Positions 7,897 through 16,071 of a stretch of 42,474 nucleotides of DNA are shown here, piece after piece. Under the pieces are notes generated by a model that was given only the letters and a program-made list of their open reading frames with translations, was not told the DNA's origin and did no database searches. Both the position numbers and the translations under genes were made by a program. Position 1 is the first letter of the stretch, and every line of letters begins with the position of its first letter. Origin of the DNA: an uncultured Hyphomicrobiales bacterium (GTDB lineage Bacteria > Pseudomonadota > Alphaproteobacteria > Rhizobiales > Beijerinckiaceae); NCBI GenBank assembly GCA_903884435.1, contig CAISEY010000129.1, positions 1 through 42,474 on the forward strand. Reading direction: 5' to 3'.

Positions 7897-8970
7897 GTGA
7901 CGCTCATTCTATCGAACGCCGATGTCGGCAATCTCCTGACCATGCCGGAATGTCTCGCGGCGCTGGAGGAGGCCTACGAGGAACTGGCGCACGGACGCGG
8001 CGTGTCGCGGCAGCGGTCGGACTCCATCGTGCGCACGACGCGCGAGGACGCGCTCTATTCGCTGAAATCCATGGATGGCGTGATTGGCAAGCTCGGCGTC
8101 GGCGCGGTGCGAATCAATTCGGACATCGTCACCTGGCCGAAATTCGGCAACAACATGCGGCGCGTGAAGGTGCCGGCGGCGCCAAACCAGCGCTACACCG
8201 GCCTCGTGCTGCTGTTCTCCAGCGAGACGGGAGAGCCGCTGGCGATCATGCCGGACGGCGTGATGCAGCGCATCCGCGTCGGCGCGGCGAACGGGCTTGG
8301 CGTCAAGTACATGGCGCGCGCCAACGCGAAATCCATCGGCATCCTCGGCTCCGGCTGGCAGGCCGGCACGCAACTCACGGCGGCCTGCGCGGTGCGGACC
8401 ATCGAGACGATCCGCTGTTTCAGTCCCAACAAGGAAAACCGCGAGAAATTCAGCGCGGAGATGACGGAAATTCTCGGGATCGAGGTCGTCCCCGTCGACT
8501 CGCCGGAGGCGGCGGTCCGGGGCGCGGACATCGCCATGTGCGCGTCGAACACCGTGGACAACATTTTCTTCGAACATTATCTCGAGCCGGGCATGATGGT
8601 CTCGTCGATCAAGCGGCCGGAGATCGCGGCCCCGGTCATCCGGCGCGCCGACCGCGTCGTCGTGCACACGCAGCAGGGCAAGCCCATGCTCGTCGCCAGC
8701 GAGGGCCTCGACGTGCCCGAACATGGCGAGGACAAGGGCTGGGGCTCGATGGCGGAAATCGACTTCACCAAAATGCCGACGCTGCCCGAGATGATCGTCG
8801 GCAAATGCACGGGCCGCGGCTCCGACGAGGAGATCACCGTCTTCCTCAACAATCTCGGGCTTGGCTACCAGTTCGCGGCGGCTGGCGCGGTGGTTTACCG
8901 GAAGGCGAAGGAGCAGGGCGTCGGGCATGAATTGCCGACGGACTGGTTCACCGAGGACGTTCATCCCTGA
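7897..8970 (+). CDS. Ornithine cyclodeaminase/mu-crystallin family protein (copy 1)
   Basis: A 357-residue NAD(P)-dependent enzyme of the OCD/mu-crystallin family, whose members are ornithine cyclodeaminases, alanine dehydrogenases or ketimine reductases. The nucleotide-binding motif GILGSGWQAG is at about residues 148-157. The N-terminal substrate domain contains the GLVLLFSSETGEPLAIM segment, and PDGVMQRIRVGAANGLGVKYMA is the family hinge. The GTG at 7897 was chosen because CGGGAGA lies just upstream; the track ORF starts in non-coding frame. Next downstream is a bicupin gene. A divergent second family member lies at 11416. Substrate unknown. Confidence 0.88.
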   Translation: MTLILSNADVGNLLTMPECLAALEEAYEELAHGRGVSRQRSDSIVRTTREDALYSLKSMDGVIGKLGVGAVRINSDIVTWPKFGNNMRRVKVPAAPNQRYTGLVLLFSSETGEPLAIMPDGVMQRIRVGAANGLGVKYMARANAKSIGILGSGWQAGTQLTAACAVRTIETIRCFSPNKENREKFSAEMTEILGIEVVPVDSPEAAVRGADIAMCASNTVDNIFFEHYLEPGMMVSSIKRPEIAAPVIRRADRVVVHTQQGKPMLVASEGLDVPEHGEDKGWGSMAEIDFTKMPTLPEMIVGKCTGRGSDEEITVFLNNLGLGYQFAAAGAVVYRKAKEQGVGHELPTDWFTEDVHP

Positions 8971-9083
8971 ACGTTTTCGCGTCGCGCCGGCGTGGTTTTC
9001 GATGATTGACATCGCCGCGTCGCCTATCTACCCCTGACGCTTGAAATGGCGCGTTTTCGACGCCATGCAATCAGGAGGAAACG

Positions 9084-10322
9084 ATGCCGCACGATGGCGA
9101 GGAACACTGGCACGAACCGAAAGACTGGACGCAAAAGGCGGGCAAGGGCGCGTTTCCGCGCCCGATCATGCCCTATGACCGGTTCATGAACGAACAGGGC
9201 ATTCCGATCGTGCGCGACTATGGCGTGCGCCGGGTGCAGGATCTGCCGCTGAAGCCCTGGAAGCGGATGGGCGGACAGGGGACGTTCATCCAGCTTTACG
9301 GCACGGAAGGCCTGTGGGGCTGCTACGTCGTGGAAGTCCCGGGAAGCGGCGCGCTCAACGCCGAAAAGCACATGTACGAAGAGCAGTTTCTCGTCGTCGA
9401 TGGCCGCGGATCGACCGAGGTCTGGCAGGATGGCGACACGAAGAAACACGTCTTCGAATGGCAGGCGGGCTCGATGTTCTCGGTGCCGATGAACGCCATG
9501 CATCGCATCGTCAACGCCTCGTCGACGCCCGCGCTGCTGCTGGCGGGCACGTCGGCGCCGAACGTGATGAACCTGATGGACAACGACGAACTCATGTTCA
9601 ACTGTCCGTTCGTGTTCAGGGACCGTTTCGACGGACGCGAGGATTATTTCAAGGCCGCGGACGGCGTCACGCGCGATCCGGTGCGCGGTCTCGCCATGCG
9701 CCGCAGCAACATCATTCCGGACGTGGTGAATTGCGACCTGCCGCTGGACAACCGGCGTTCGCCGGGCTCCCGCCGCCTGCAATTGCAGATGACCGGAAAC
9801 CGCTTTCACGTCTGGCTCGCGCAGCACCAGACGGGCCGCTATTCCAAGGCGCACGCGCACGGATCGGCCGCGGTTCTGCTTTGTCTGAAGGGCTCGGGCT
9901 ACAGCTATTGCTGGCCGAAGGACATCGGCACGCGTCCCTTCGAGGAAGGCAAGCGCGACAAGGTCGTGCGAGTCGATTACGAGCCCGTTGGCATGGTGAG
10001 CGCCGCGCCGGGCGGCGGCGACTGGTTCCACCAGCATTTCGGCATCGCGAAGGGCCCGTTGCGTCTCTCCGCCTGGTTCGGGCCGAACAACGCGCGCGGA
10101 CACGGCGCCGGCATTCCCGGCGCGTCGGTCAAGGACGCGGGCGCCATCGACATCCGCGACGGCGGCTCGGCGAGTCCCTATGACGAGGAAGATCCCTATC
10201 TGCGCAAGGAATACGAGGCGACGCTCGCGACCGTGGGCGCGACCTCGAGCATGGAAGACTGGCTCTACACGAAGCCGAAGGAGGGCGAAGTGCGCCCGAT
10301 GGCGGATTTCGTGGGGATGTAA
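9084..10322 (+). CDS. Bicupin (two-cupin-domain protein)
   Basis: A 412-residue protein with two cupin barrels, the architecture of gentisate-type dioxygenases and related proteins. Cupin 1 includes KHMYEEQFLVVDGRGSTEVW and GSMFSVPMNAMHRIVN (about residues 93-151), fitting the P-x(4)-H-x(3)-N cupin motif 2. Cupin 2 has YSKAHAHGSAAVLLCLKGSG near residue 255 and GGGDWFHQHFG near 310, giving an HxH pair and further His ligands. No signal peptide. A strong AGGAGG (9073-9078) precedes the ATG. Metal binding is likely; the reaction is unknown, since the sequence does not match classic gentisate dioxygenase closely enough to name it. It ends at a convergent terminator. Confidence 0.82.
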   Translation: MPHDGEEHWHEPKDWTQKAGKGAFPRPIMPYDRFMNEQGIPIVRDYGVRRVQDLPLKPWKRMGGQGTFIQLYGTEGLWGCYVVEVPGSGALNAEKHMYEEQFLVVDGRGSTEVWQDGDTKKHVFEWQAGSMFSVPMNAMHRIVNASSTPALLLAGTSAPNVMNLMDNDELMFNCPFVFRDRFDGREDYFKAADGVTRDPVRGLAMRRSNIIPDVVNCDLPLDNRRSPGSRRLQLQMTGNRFHVWLAQHQTGRYSKAHAHGSAAVLLCLKGSGYSYCWPKDIGTRPFEEGKRDKVVRVDYEPVGMVSAAPGGGDWFHQHFGIAKGPLRLSAWFGPNNARGHGAGIPGASVKDAGAIDIRDGGSASPYDEEDPYLRKEYEATLATVGATSSMEDWLYTKPKEGEVRPMADFVGM

Positions 10323-10330
10323 TCGGGACT

Positions 10331-10358
10331 TTCCGCGCCCGCCTCCGCGGGCGCGGAA
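10331..10358. terminator. Rho-independent terminator between convergent genes
   Basis: A perfect 12-bp stem (ttccgcgcccgc / gcgggcgcggaa) with a CTCC loop is followed by CGTTTTC on the plus strand. It lies in the 44-bp gap between the bicupin stop and the stop of the convergent TctC gene and could serve both strands, though the T-run is clear only on the plus strand. Confidence 0.75.
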
Positions 10359-10366
10359 CGTTTTCA

Positions 10367-11380
10367 TTACTTCGTCAGGGACAGCACGCGTTCGACGGTG
10401 GCCTTCGGCGTCGCCATGAGTCGCCGGGCGATCTCCTGCAAGTCCTCGCCCTTGCGAAGGGTCAGCCTGAAATTCAGCTTCGCCGCGTCGGCCCTGAATT
10501 CCGGGTCGGCCAACATGGCGTCGAACGAGCGGCGCAGCGCCTCGACGCGCTCGGGCGGCACGCCGGGCGGGGCGACGATGGGCCGTCCGAATTCGAGACT
10601 GGTCATGTAGAGGTCGATGATCTCGCGCTGTTCCCCGTTCGTCGTGAATTCATAGATCGTGGGCGCTTTCAGGTCCGGTTCGGGATCGTGCAGCATCGAG
10701 AACAGAACCTTGAGGCGCCCCTGTTCGATCCAGCCGGGACGCACGGCGCGAAAGCCCGACAGGGAATTGCACAGGCCCTGGATTTCGCCCTTTTCCATGG
10801 CGAGCATGGCGGCGTCGGCGCCGCTGTAGCCCTCGATCAGCCTGAACTTCATGCCGAGCAATTTCGACAGCAGCATCGGCGTGTTGCTGAAGCCGGAGCC
10901 CGCGCCGGCGCCGCCGACGATGAGTTCGCGGTCGAAGAGATCGCCCGCCGTTTGCACGGGAGCGCCGTCCATCGCCGCGCAGACGCGGTTCGTCTGTTCG
11001 CCGCTGCCGATCCAGTTGAATTTCGACGGATCGAACTTGATGTTGGCCTCGCCGAGCAAGGCGTACCAGGGCAGGGACCGCTCGAACATCAGGATCGTCG
11101 CGCCCTGCCTGTCGGACATGTTGTAAAGATAGTTGGCGGCGATGACCTGTCCCGCGCCGGGCATGAATTCCACGAGGAATGTCGGTCGCCCCGGAATGAA
11201 CCGGCCCCAGTGGCGCGCGAAGAGGCGCGCCCAGAAGTCATAATCCGTTCCCGCGGGATAGCCGGAGATGAAGCGGATTTGCTTGCCCTTGTAAAAATCC
11301 TCGACGGGATCGGCGGCGGCGCGCGCCATGCCGGCGATCGAGGCCAGCAACATTGTCAGGATACCCAGCAACCGGACCAC
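10367..11380 (-). CDS. TctC-type tripartite tricarboxylate transporter substrate-binding protein (1)
   Basis: A 337-residue periplasmic binding protein of the TctC/Bug family, which captures carboxylates or other small organics for TctAB-type or signalling use. The signal peptide MVRLLGILTMLLASIAGMARA is followed by DPVEDFYKGKQIRFISGYPAGTDYDFWARL, the hallmark N-terminal segment, and VEFMPGAGQVIAANYLYN. The GTG at 11380 was chosen because GGGAGGAC is seven bases upstream and the signal peptide is complete; the 485-aa track ORF is too long. It is the last gene of the minus-strand operon TctC2-OCD2-TctC1. No TctA or TctB membrane gene is present, so it is an orphan. Confidence 0.9.
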   Translation of the reverse strand: MVRLLGILTMLLASIAGMARAAADPVEDFYKGKQIRFISGYPAGTDYDFWARLFARHWGRFIPGRPTFLVEFMPGAGQVIAANYLYNMSDRQGATILMFERSLPWYALLGEANIKFDPSKFNWIGSGEQTNRVCAAMDGAPVQTAGDLFDRELIVGGAGAGSGFSNTPMLLSKLLGMKFRLIEGYSGADAAMLAMEKGEIQGLCNSLSGFRAVRPGWIEQGRLKVLFSMLHDPEPDLKAPTIYEFTTNGEQREIIDLYMTSLEFGRPIVAPPGVPPERVEALRRSFDAMLADPEFRADAAKLNFRLTLRKGEDLQEIARRLMATPKATVERVLSLTK

Positions 11381-11415
11381 GGACGTCCTCCCTGTTGTCG
11401 CGTCGCGCGTCGTCG

Positions 11416-12432
11416 CTACCGTCTGACCGGCGTGTCGACGCCCGGAGACACAAGCTCCGAACGCGCCTTGCCAAGCGTCAGATCGACCTCGCGTCCGAGG
11501 CCTTTCGCGCGCGCGAGTTCGTAGACGGCCGCGGAGACGGCCACGTCCTCGATGGCGATCCCGTGAGATTCGAAGAGGATCGTGTGCTTGTCGGGATCGG
11601 GTAATGGCGTGGCGCCGGCCACGACATCGCCGAGTTCGCGCACGCGGTCCCAGTTCAAAACGCCATGCGCGGCGGCCCAGAGCAGATCGCCGCTCTCGAT
11701 TTTCGCCTGGCCCTTGTTGTCGACGACGACGAGTCCGGCCGTCCTGATGAGTTCCTCGTCGACCTCGCGCTCGAACCACTGGTTCGCGCCGATTCCGAGA
11801 ACGAGGCCCGGACGCGTCATCCATTTGCCGAACACGACGGGCGCGTGGGAATTGGTGATGGTGAGGACGATGTCGACGTCGCGCGCGGCGTCCTCGGGCG
11901 CGCTCGCGGGCGAGACATCGACGCCGAGGGATTTCGAGGCCTCGACGCAGAAGGCCTCGCGCGATTTCGCGGTGCGGCTCCAGGCCTTCACCTTCCTGAT
12001 CGGACGCACGGCGGCGACCGCGCGCAACTGGGATTCGGCGAGGCGGCCCGTGCCGTAGAGGCCGATGCTGCTCGCGCCGGACCGCGCCAGATATTTCGCG
12101 GCCACCGCGGTCGTCGCGCTGGTGCGGAAACGGCCGAGCGAATAGGCGTGGAGGATGGCGAGGAGCTCGCCGGTCTCGAGGCTGAACAGATAATTCCAGC
12201 TATGGGAGGGGCCGGAGCCAAAGTTGGCCCAGAGCTTGAAACCCATCACCTTTTTGTCGTGGATGGCCGCCGCGCCCATGCGCATGAAGCCTTCTTCCAG
12301 GGGCATGACGAAGCGCGGCGGATTGTTTGTCGCGCCTTGTCCCGCCATGCGAAACGTGTCCTCGATGACGGGGATCGCCTGTTCGACGGAATAAAGCTGT
12401 TCGATGATGTCCTGGCTGATCAGCAGAGTCAT
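11416..12432 (-). CDS. Ornithine cyclodeaminase/mu-crystallin family protein (copy 2)
   Basis: A 338-residue member of the same enzyme family as the gene at 7897 but clearly divergent. The dinucleotide-binding motif GLYGTGRLAESQL is near residues 122-134; PPRFVMPLEEGFMRMGAAAIHD and FSLETGELLAILHAYSLGRFRTSATTAVAAKYLA are the substrate-domain and hinge segments, with RTSATTA replacing the usual RTGA(A/T)SA. It lies between two TctC binding-protein genes with gaps of about 30 and 35 bp, so it is probably co-transcribed and acts on the imported compound or its product. An amino or imino acid substrate is a reasonable inference only. Confidence 0.88.
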   Translation of the reverse strand: MTLLISQDIIEQLYSVEQAIPVIEDTFRMAGQGATNNPPRFVMPLEEGFMRMGAAAIHDKKVMGFKLWANFGSGPSHSWNYLFSLETGELLAILHAYSLGRFRTSATTAVAAKYLARSGASSIGLYGTGRLAESQLRAVAAVRPIRKVKAWSRTAKSREAFCVEASKSLGVDVSPASAPEDAARDVDIVLTITNSHAPVVFGKWMTRPGLVLGIGANQWFEREVDEELIRTAGLVVVDNKGQAKIESGDLLWAAAHGVLNWDRVRELGDVVAGATPLPDPDKHTILFESHGIAIEDVAVSAAVYELARAKGLGREVDLTLGKARSELVSPGVDTPVRR

Positions 12433-12461
12433 TTTTTCGATCCTGTCGGACGGCGGCGCGA

Positions 12462-13496
12462 TTATTTCGGCGAGACGGCGGCTTTCGCCGCTTTCAGAAC
12501 GTCGGGCGGGCTGGCGTAGACGGTTTTCAGGAGATTCTGGATGGTCTCGCCGGGCGCGGGCTCGATTTCGAGTTTCATCTTGCCGGCTTCCCGCATCAGG
12601 TCGGGATCGTTCCATGTCTCCATGAAAGCCCGGCGCAGGGCCGCGACACGATCGGCGGGAACGTCCGACGCGACGAAATAGGGACGCGCGAAAAGCTGCT
12701 GCGAATACACGATGGCGAGCACGCGGCGGCTCAACGCGTCGCGCGTGTAGGAAACCGTCAGCGGCAGTCCCATGGCGTTGAGTTCGGGATGGCCCCGTTC
12801 GCTCAGTTGCGCGACGGGCACGAGCTCCCTGCTGGCGAGAAGCGCGCCGTATTGCGATTTCATGGCGCGCCAGCCGAGTCCGCACTGGCCGTCGATCTCG
12901 CGCTTGAGAATGGCCGTCGTGATGTTCGCGGCGCCGGGATAGCCCAGCACGACCTTGAACTTCGTGCCGACGAGATTGTTTAGGATGGTTGGATGATAGC
13001 CGCTCGCGGTATTGGCCGCGGCGCCGCCCATCACGACTTCCGTCCTGAACATTTCCTCGAATTTCGTCGTTGGCGCCCCGGCGCGCACGAGGCAGACGGA
13101 GACCTCGTTCACGGCGCTGCCGAGGTAATGCAGCTTCGCGGGATCGTAGCCGGGGGCGGTCTCGCCAAGCACGGGATCGAGCGGCTGGCTGGCGAAGGTC
13201 GCGGCGACGATCGTGCCATCCTTCGGCCCGACCCGCGCGGCCCAGGTCGCGGCCGTCTCGCTGCCGGCGCCGGGCATGTTGTTGACGATGACGGTCGGCT
13301 CGCCGGGGACGTGCTTGCCGAGAAACCGCGCGAACAGGCGTGCGTAGGTGTCATAGGGGCCGCCGGCTTCGGTGCCGACGAGAACCGTCATGGTCTTGCC
13401 GCGGTAAAATTGCGCGACGGCGTCCTGCGCCGCCGCCCGCGGGGCGGACGAGCAGGCCAATAGCGCCATCGCGGAGGCGAGAGCCTTCCCCGGCAT
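12462..13496 (-). CDS. TctC-type tripartite tricarboxylate transporter substrate-binding protein (2)
   Basis: A 344-residue TctC/Bug-family binding protein. The signal peptide MPGKALASAMALLACSSAPRAAAQ precedes DAVAQFYRGKTMTVLVGTEAGGPYDTYARLFARFLGKHVPG, and NNMPGAGSETAATW follows. The fold is the same as the product at 10367 but similarity is moderate, so it is an old paralogue rather than a recent duplicate. First gene of the TctC2-OCD2-TctC1 operon, with a candidate promoter and GntR-type operator about 85-125 bp upstream. No TctA/TctB partner in the window. Confidence 0.9.
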   Translation of the reverse strand: MPGKALASAMALLACSSAPRAAAQDAVAQFYRGKTMTVLVGTEAGGPYDTYARLFARFLGKHVPGEPTVIVNNMPGAGSETAATWAARVGPKDGTIVAATFASQPLDPVLGETAPGYDPAKLHYLGSAVNEVSVCLVRAGAPTTKFEEMFRTEVVMGGAAANTASGYHPTILNNLVGTKFKVVLGYPGAANITTAILKREIDGQCGLGWRAMKSQYGALLASRELVPVAQLSERGHPELNAMGLPLTVSYTRDALSRRVLAIVYSQQLFARPYFVASDVPADRVAALRRAFMETWNDPDLMREAGKMKLEIEPAPGETIQNLLKTVYASPPDVLKAAKAAVSPK

Positions 13497-13580
13497 GTCG
13501 TTTCCTTCCCGATCCGGCGGGATCGAACGTCCCGTCCGGCGCCCGGTGTCGCGACTCCCCCGGAGTCACGCCCGAACTTG

Positions 13581-13592
13581 CTTGTCGACAAG
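13581..13592. promoter_or_regulatory. Candidate GntR/FadR-family operator
   Basis: The perfect palindrome cttgtcgacaag matches the TTGTCNACAA-like sites bound by many GntR-type (FCD) regulators. It directly follows a possible -10 element on the minus strand and lies 85 bp upstream of the TctC2 start, a repressing position. No GntR gene is in the window, so the regulator would be encoded elsewhere. A second short inverted repeat (gactcc-ccc-ggagtc) lies between it and the gene. Confidence 0.4.
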
Positions 13593-13593
13593 A

Positions 13594-13622
13594 ACAAACA
13601 GCATGCGGATCGCGTCCGTCAA
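13594..13622 (-). promoter_or_regulatory. Candidate promoter of the TctC2-OCD2-TctC1 operon
   Basis: On the minus strand TTGACG (13622-13617), a 17-bp spacer and GTTTGT (13599-13594) are seen. The -35 is good and the -10 weak, as expected of a regulated promoter. Confidence 0.3.
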
Positions 13623-13647
13623 GCGGCCACGGCGCGGTTTCGCGCCC

Positions 13648-14856
13648 TCACGCGCGCGGCGTGTGACTATACAGCCAGTCCAGCCGGTTCATCATGCGGT
13701 TGGCGCCGAGCCTTTGCATCACCTGATCGCGCGCGAAGGCCATGGGGCCGCGCATGTGATAGATCGCGCCCTGTTTGCGCGAGGCGACGACGACCGCGCC
13801 GGCCCGGCGCGCGCGCGCCGTTTCATAGGCCGAGAGCGCCGCGTTGACGTCGCCGGAGCCTTTGGCGAAGGCCTCGCCGAGGGCGGCGGCGTCCTCGACG
13901 GCCTGCGCCGCGCCCTGCGCGAAAAATGGCAACATGGGATGGGCGGCGTCGCCGAGCACCGCGACGCGGTCGACGCGCCAGCGCCGGGAGGGATTGCGGT
14001 CGAACAGCGGCCAGCGCCGCCATTCGCGCGCCGAGGCGACGATGGCGCGAGCCTCGTCCGCCCAGGACGAGAAGCAGGGCGAAATCTCCGCCGGGCCGGA
14101 CGGGATGTTCCAGAGATCGTCGGCGTCCTCGGCCCGCCAGGGATCCTCGGAGATGGCGACGATGTTGAGGAACTCGCCATGGCGGACGGGATAGTGGACG
14201 AGATGGGCTCTCGGACCCAGCCAGAGTCCCGTTTCCAGCAGCATGGCGGCCGGCGGAGCCGCGGCAGCGGGCACGAGGGCCCGCCAGGCGGTGCGCCCGG
14301 ACCAGACCGGGGAGTCGGCGAGGCCGAGGCCCAGCCTCTCGCGGACAACGGATCTCAGTCCGTCCGCTCCAACGAGAAAATCCCCGTCGAAACGGATCAT
14401 CGTCTCCCCTTCGAGCGCGCCGATCTCGACGCGGCTTCCGGTCACGGCGAAACCGGTGACGCGGACGCCGGCGCGGATGGAAATCGCGCTTTCGCCGGCG
14501 CAGGCTTCCATCAGCGCGCGTTGCAGATCGGCGCGGTGGATCACCGTGTAGGGCGCGCCCCAGCGGAACTCCGCGATGGGGCCAAGCGGCAGGCGCGCCA
14601 GCTCCCTGCCGTCGCGGGCGCGGCGGATGCGCAGGGCCTCGGGCGTCGAGGCGAATTTCATCACGCGGTCGAGCAGGCCGAGATCGCGCAGCCGGCCGGT
14701 GGCGTTGGGCGCGAGTTGCAGCCCGGCCCCGGCCTCCTCGATCACCGGCGCCCGTTCGAGCACGGTGACGCGCAGACCGGCGCGCGCGAGCGCGAAGGCA
14801 GCCGAGAGGCCGCCGACGCCGGCGCCGGCGATCACCGCGTGGAGTTGCTGGGTCAA
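13648..14856 (-). CDS. Class A FAD-dependent monooxygenase (salicylate hydroxylase-like)
   Basis: A 402-residue flavoprotein hydroxylase that would use NAD(P)H and O2 on an aromatic or ring substrate. FAD motifs are intact: GAGVGGLSAA at the N-terminus, FLVGADGLRSVVRERLG mid-protein and VAVLGDAAHPMLPFFAQGAAQAVEDA near residue 285. The track's ATG at 14937 would overlap the upstream zf-CHCC gene by 53 bp and adds an arginine-rich, unlike-family extension; the TTG at 14856 gives MTQQLHAVIAGAGVGG and a 28-bp gap, so it is preferred, though no strong ribosome site is visible. The zf-CHCC plus FAD monooxygenase pairing recurs in Rhizobiales. Substrate unknown; a ubiquinone-pathway or aromatic role are alternatives. 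Confidence 0.85.
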   Translation of the reverse strand: MTQQLHAVIAGAGVGGLSAAFALARAGLRVTVLERAPVIEEAGAGLQLAPNATGRLRDLGLLDRVMKFASTPEALRIRRARDGRELARLPLGPIAEFRWGAPYTVIHRADLQRALMEACAGESAISIRAGVRVTGFAVTGSRVEIGALEGETMIRFDGDFLVGADGLRSVVRERLGLGLADSPVWSGRTAWRALVPAAAAPPAAMLLETGLWLGPRAHLVHYPVRHGEFLNIVAISEDPWRAEDADDLWNIPSGPAEISPCFSSWADEARAIVASAREWRRWPLFDRNPSRRWRVDRVAVLGDAAHPMLPFFAQGAAQAVEDAAALGEAFAKGSGDVNAALSAYETARARRAGAVVVASRKQGAIYHMRGPMAFARDQVMQRLGANRMMNRLDWLYSHTPRA

Positions 14857-14884
14857 TCGGCTGGTCCGGTGAGGGCGCGCCGCG

Positions 14885-15133
14885 TCAGGCGGCGGCTTCG
14901 GTCGTCCATTCGCATTCGGCGGGGTCCGAATGGCCATGGAGACTGGCGTCGAACGTGTAGTGCGTCGAGCAATAGGGGCAAATCGCCTCGTTGTCGCCGC
15001 CCATGTCGATGTAGATGTGGGGATGGTCGAGCGGCGGCAGTGCCCCGATGCACATGAATTCCTTCGCGCCGACGCGCACGGCGCGCAGGCCGGGCTGGTT
15101 GTGGAAGTGCGGCGTCGAATGATCGGATGCCAT
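14885..15133 (-). CDS. Zinc-finger (zf-CHCC) domain protein
   Basis: An 82-residue protein of the zf-CHCC family, related to the zinc-binding NDUFS6 accessory subunit of respiratory complex I. The putative zinc ligands are Cys in KEFMCIGALPPLDHPH, His in the HPHIYIDMG segment, and the CPYC pair in NEAICPYCSTHYTF. Length and motif spacing are normal. It is the first gene of a two-gene unit with the FAD monooxygenase. In bacteria its role is not established; association with complex I is an inference from the homology. Confidence 0.88.
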   Translation of the reverse strand: MASDHSTPHFHNQPGLRAVRVGAKEFMCIGALPPLDHPHIYIDMGGDNEAICPYCSTHYTFDASLHGHSDPAECEWTTEAAA

Positions 15134-15221
15134 GGGGGCCTCTGACGGACAGGGTCTATTCGCGGCGCAACATAGAGAAGCCAGGGCGGCTTGGGTAGGG
15201 GAAAGAAACGCCGCGCGGGTT

Positions 15222-15908
15222 TCAGTCCGGCGTCAGGCCCCTTGACCGGTAGACGGCCTTCGCTTCCGGCGATGTCAGGAATGTCAGCAGCGCTCGCGCC
15301 GCGTCCGCCTGTTTCGCGCCGGTCGAGACGACGCCGGCGAAGCCGACGTAGCTTTTTGGGTTGCCCGTCTCGAGCGGCACGGATTGCACCGCTTTTTCAG
15401 CGACGATTTCGCTGACGAGGCCGACGCCCGCTTCCGTCTCGCCAGCGGCGACGGGTTTGGCGAATTCGCCGGGCGGCGAGAATTTCGTTTTGGGGCGCGT
15501 CTGGTCGGCGACGCCGAGGCGCACGACCAGATTGTCGAAATAGACCGAGCCGAACCCGCCGGCGGCGGGGTTGCCGCTGGAAATGGTCTTCAGCGATAGC
15601 AGCCAGGCCTTCAATTTGTCGTCGGTGGAGAGGTCGGGGCGGGGCGCGTCGGGCCGGATGGCGAAGCCCATGCCGGCGCGGGCGATGGACGCGCGCGTCT
15701 CCGCGACCCCCTTGCCCGCCCTGACGATGTCGTCGATCTGCGGCGGATTGAGGATCGCGAGATCGAAGGCTTCGCCCGCGTCGATCTTGCCTTTCATCTG
15801 CACGGCGGTGCCGAAGAGAATTTCGACCTCGTGGCCGCTGGCCTTTTCGAATTGCGGAATGAGTTCCTCGATGGCCGGACGAACGCCGACGGAAGAGACG
15901 AGTTTCAT
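15222..15908 (-). CDS. ModA-like extracellular substrate-binding protein (start uncertain)
   Basis: A 228-residue binding protein of the ModA/PBP-like type: KLVSSVGVRPAIEELIPQFEKASGHEV is the usual mature N-terminus, followed by DAGEAFDLAILNPPQIDDIV and, later, GVGLVSEIVAEKAV. From the only in-frame ATG (15908) the protein lacks a signal peptide, yet the codons just upstream read ILAAASLSTGATARAAV, a convincing signal-peptide end. No ATG, GTG or TTG exists in frame farther upstream to about 16080; a rare start (for example ATC after AGGG near 15976) or loss of the native start is possible. Molybdate is not implied; the ligand is unknown and no ModB/ModC gene is near. Confidence 0.78.
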   Translation of the reverse strand: MKLVSSVGVRPAIEELIPQFEKASGHEVEILFGTAVQMKGKIDAGEAFDLAILNPPQIDDIVRAGKGVAETRASIARAGMGFAIRPDAPRPDLSTDDKLKAWLLSLKTISSGNPAAGGFGSVYFDNLVVRLGVADQTRPKTKFSPPGEFAKPVAAGETEAGVGLVSEIVAEKAVQSVPLETGNPKSYVGFAGVVSTGAKQADAARALLTFLTSPEAKAVYRSRGLTPD

Positions 15909-16071
15909 GACGGCGGCCCTTGCTGTTGCACCGGTGGACAGGGATGCCGCGGCGAGGATCGCGGTCGCGATCCCTCGCGAGTTTCGACTCCCCGGTTCCT
16001 GTTTTCCGCAGTCTAGACGCCCGGTCCGGCGGAGTCTCGCGCTCCGGACGGAAATCTGGCCACGCCGGGGG

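Noticed and set aside
9006-9034. TTGACA upstream of the bicupin gene as a promoter
   Set aside because: The hexamer is good, but at 17 bp the -10 is TACCCC, and TATCTA lies only 13 bp away, so no well-spaced pair exists.
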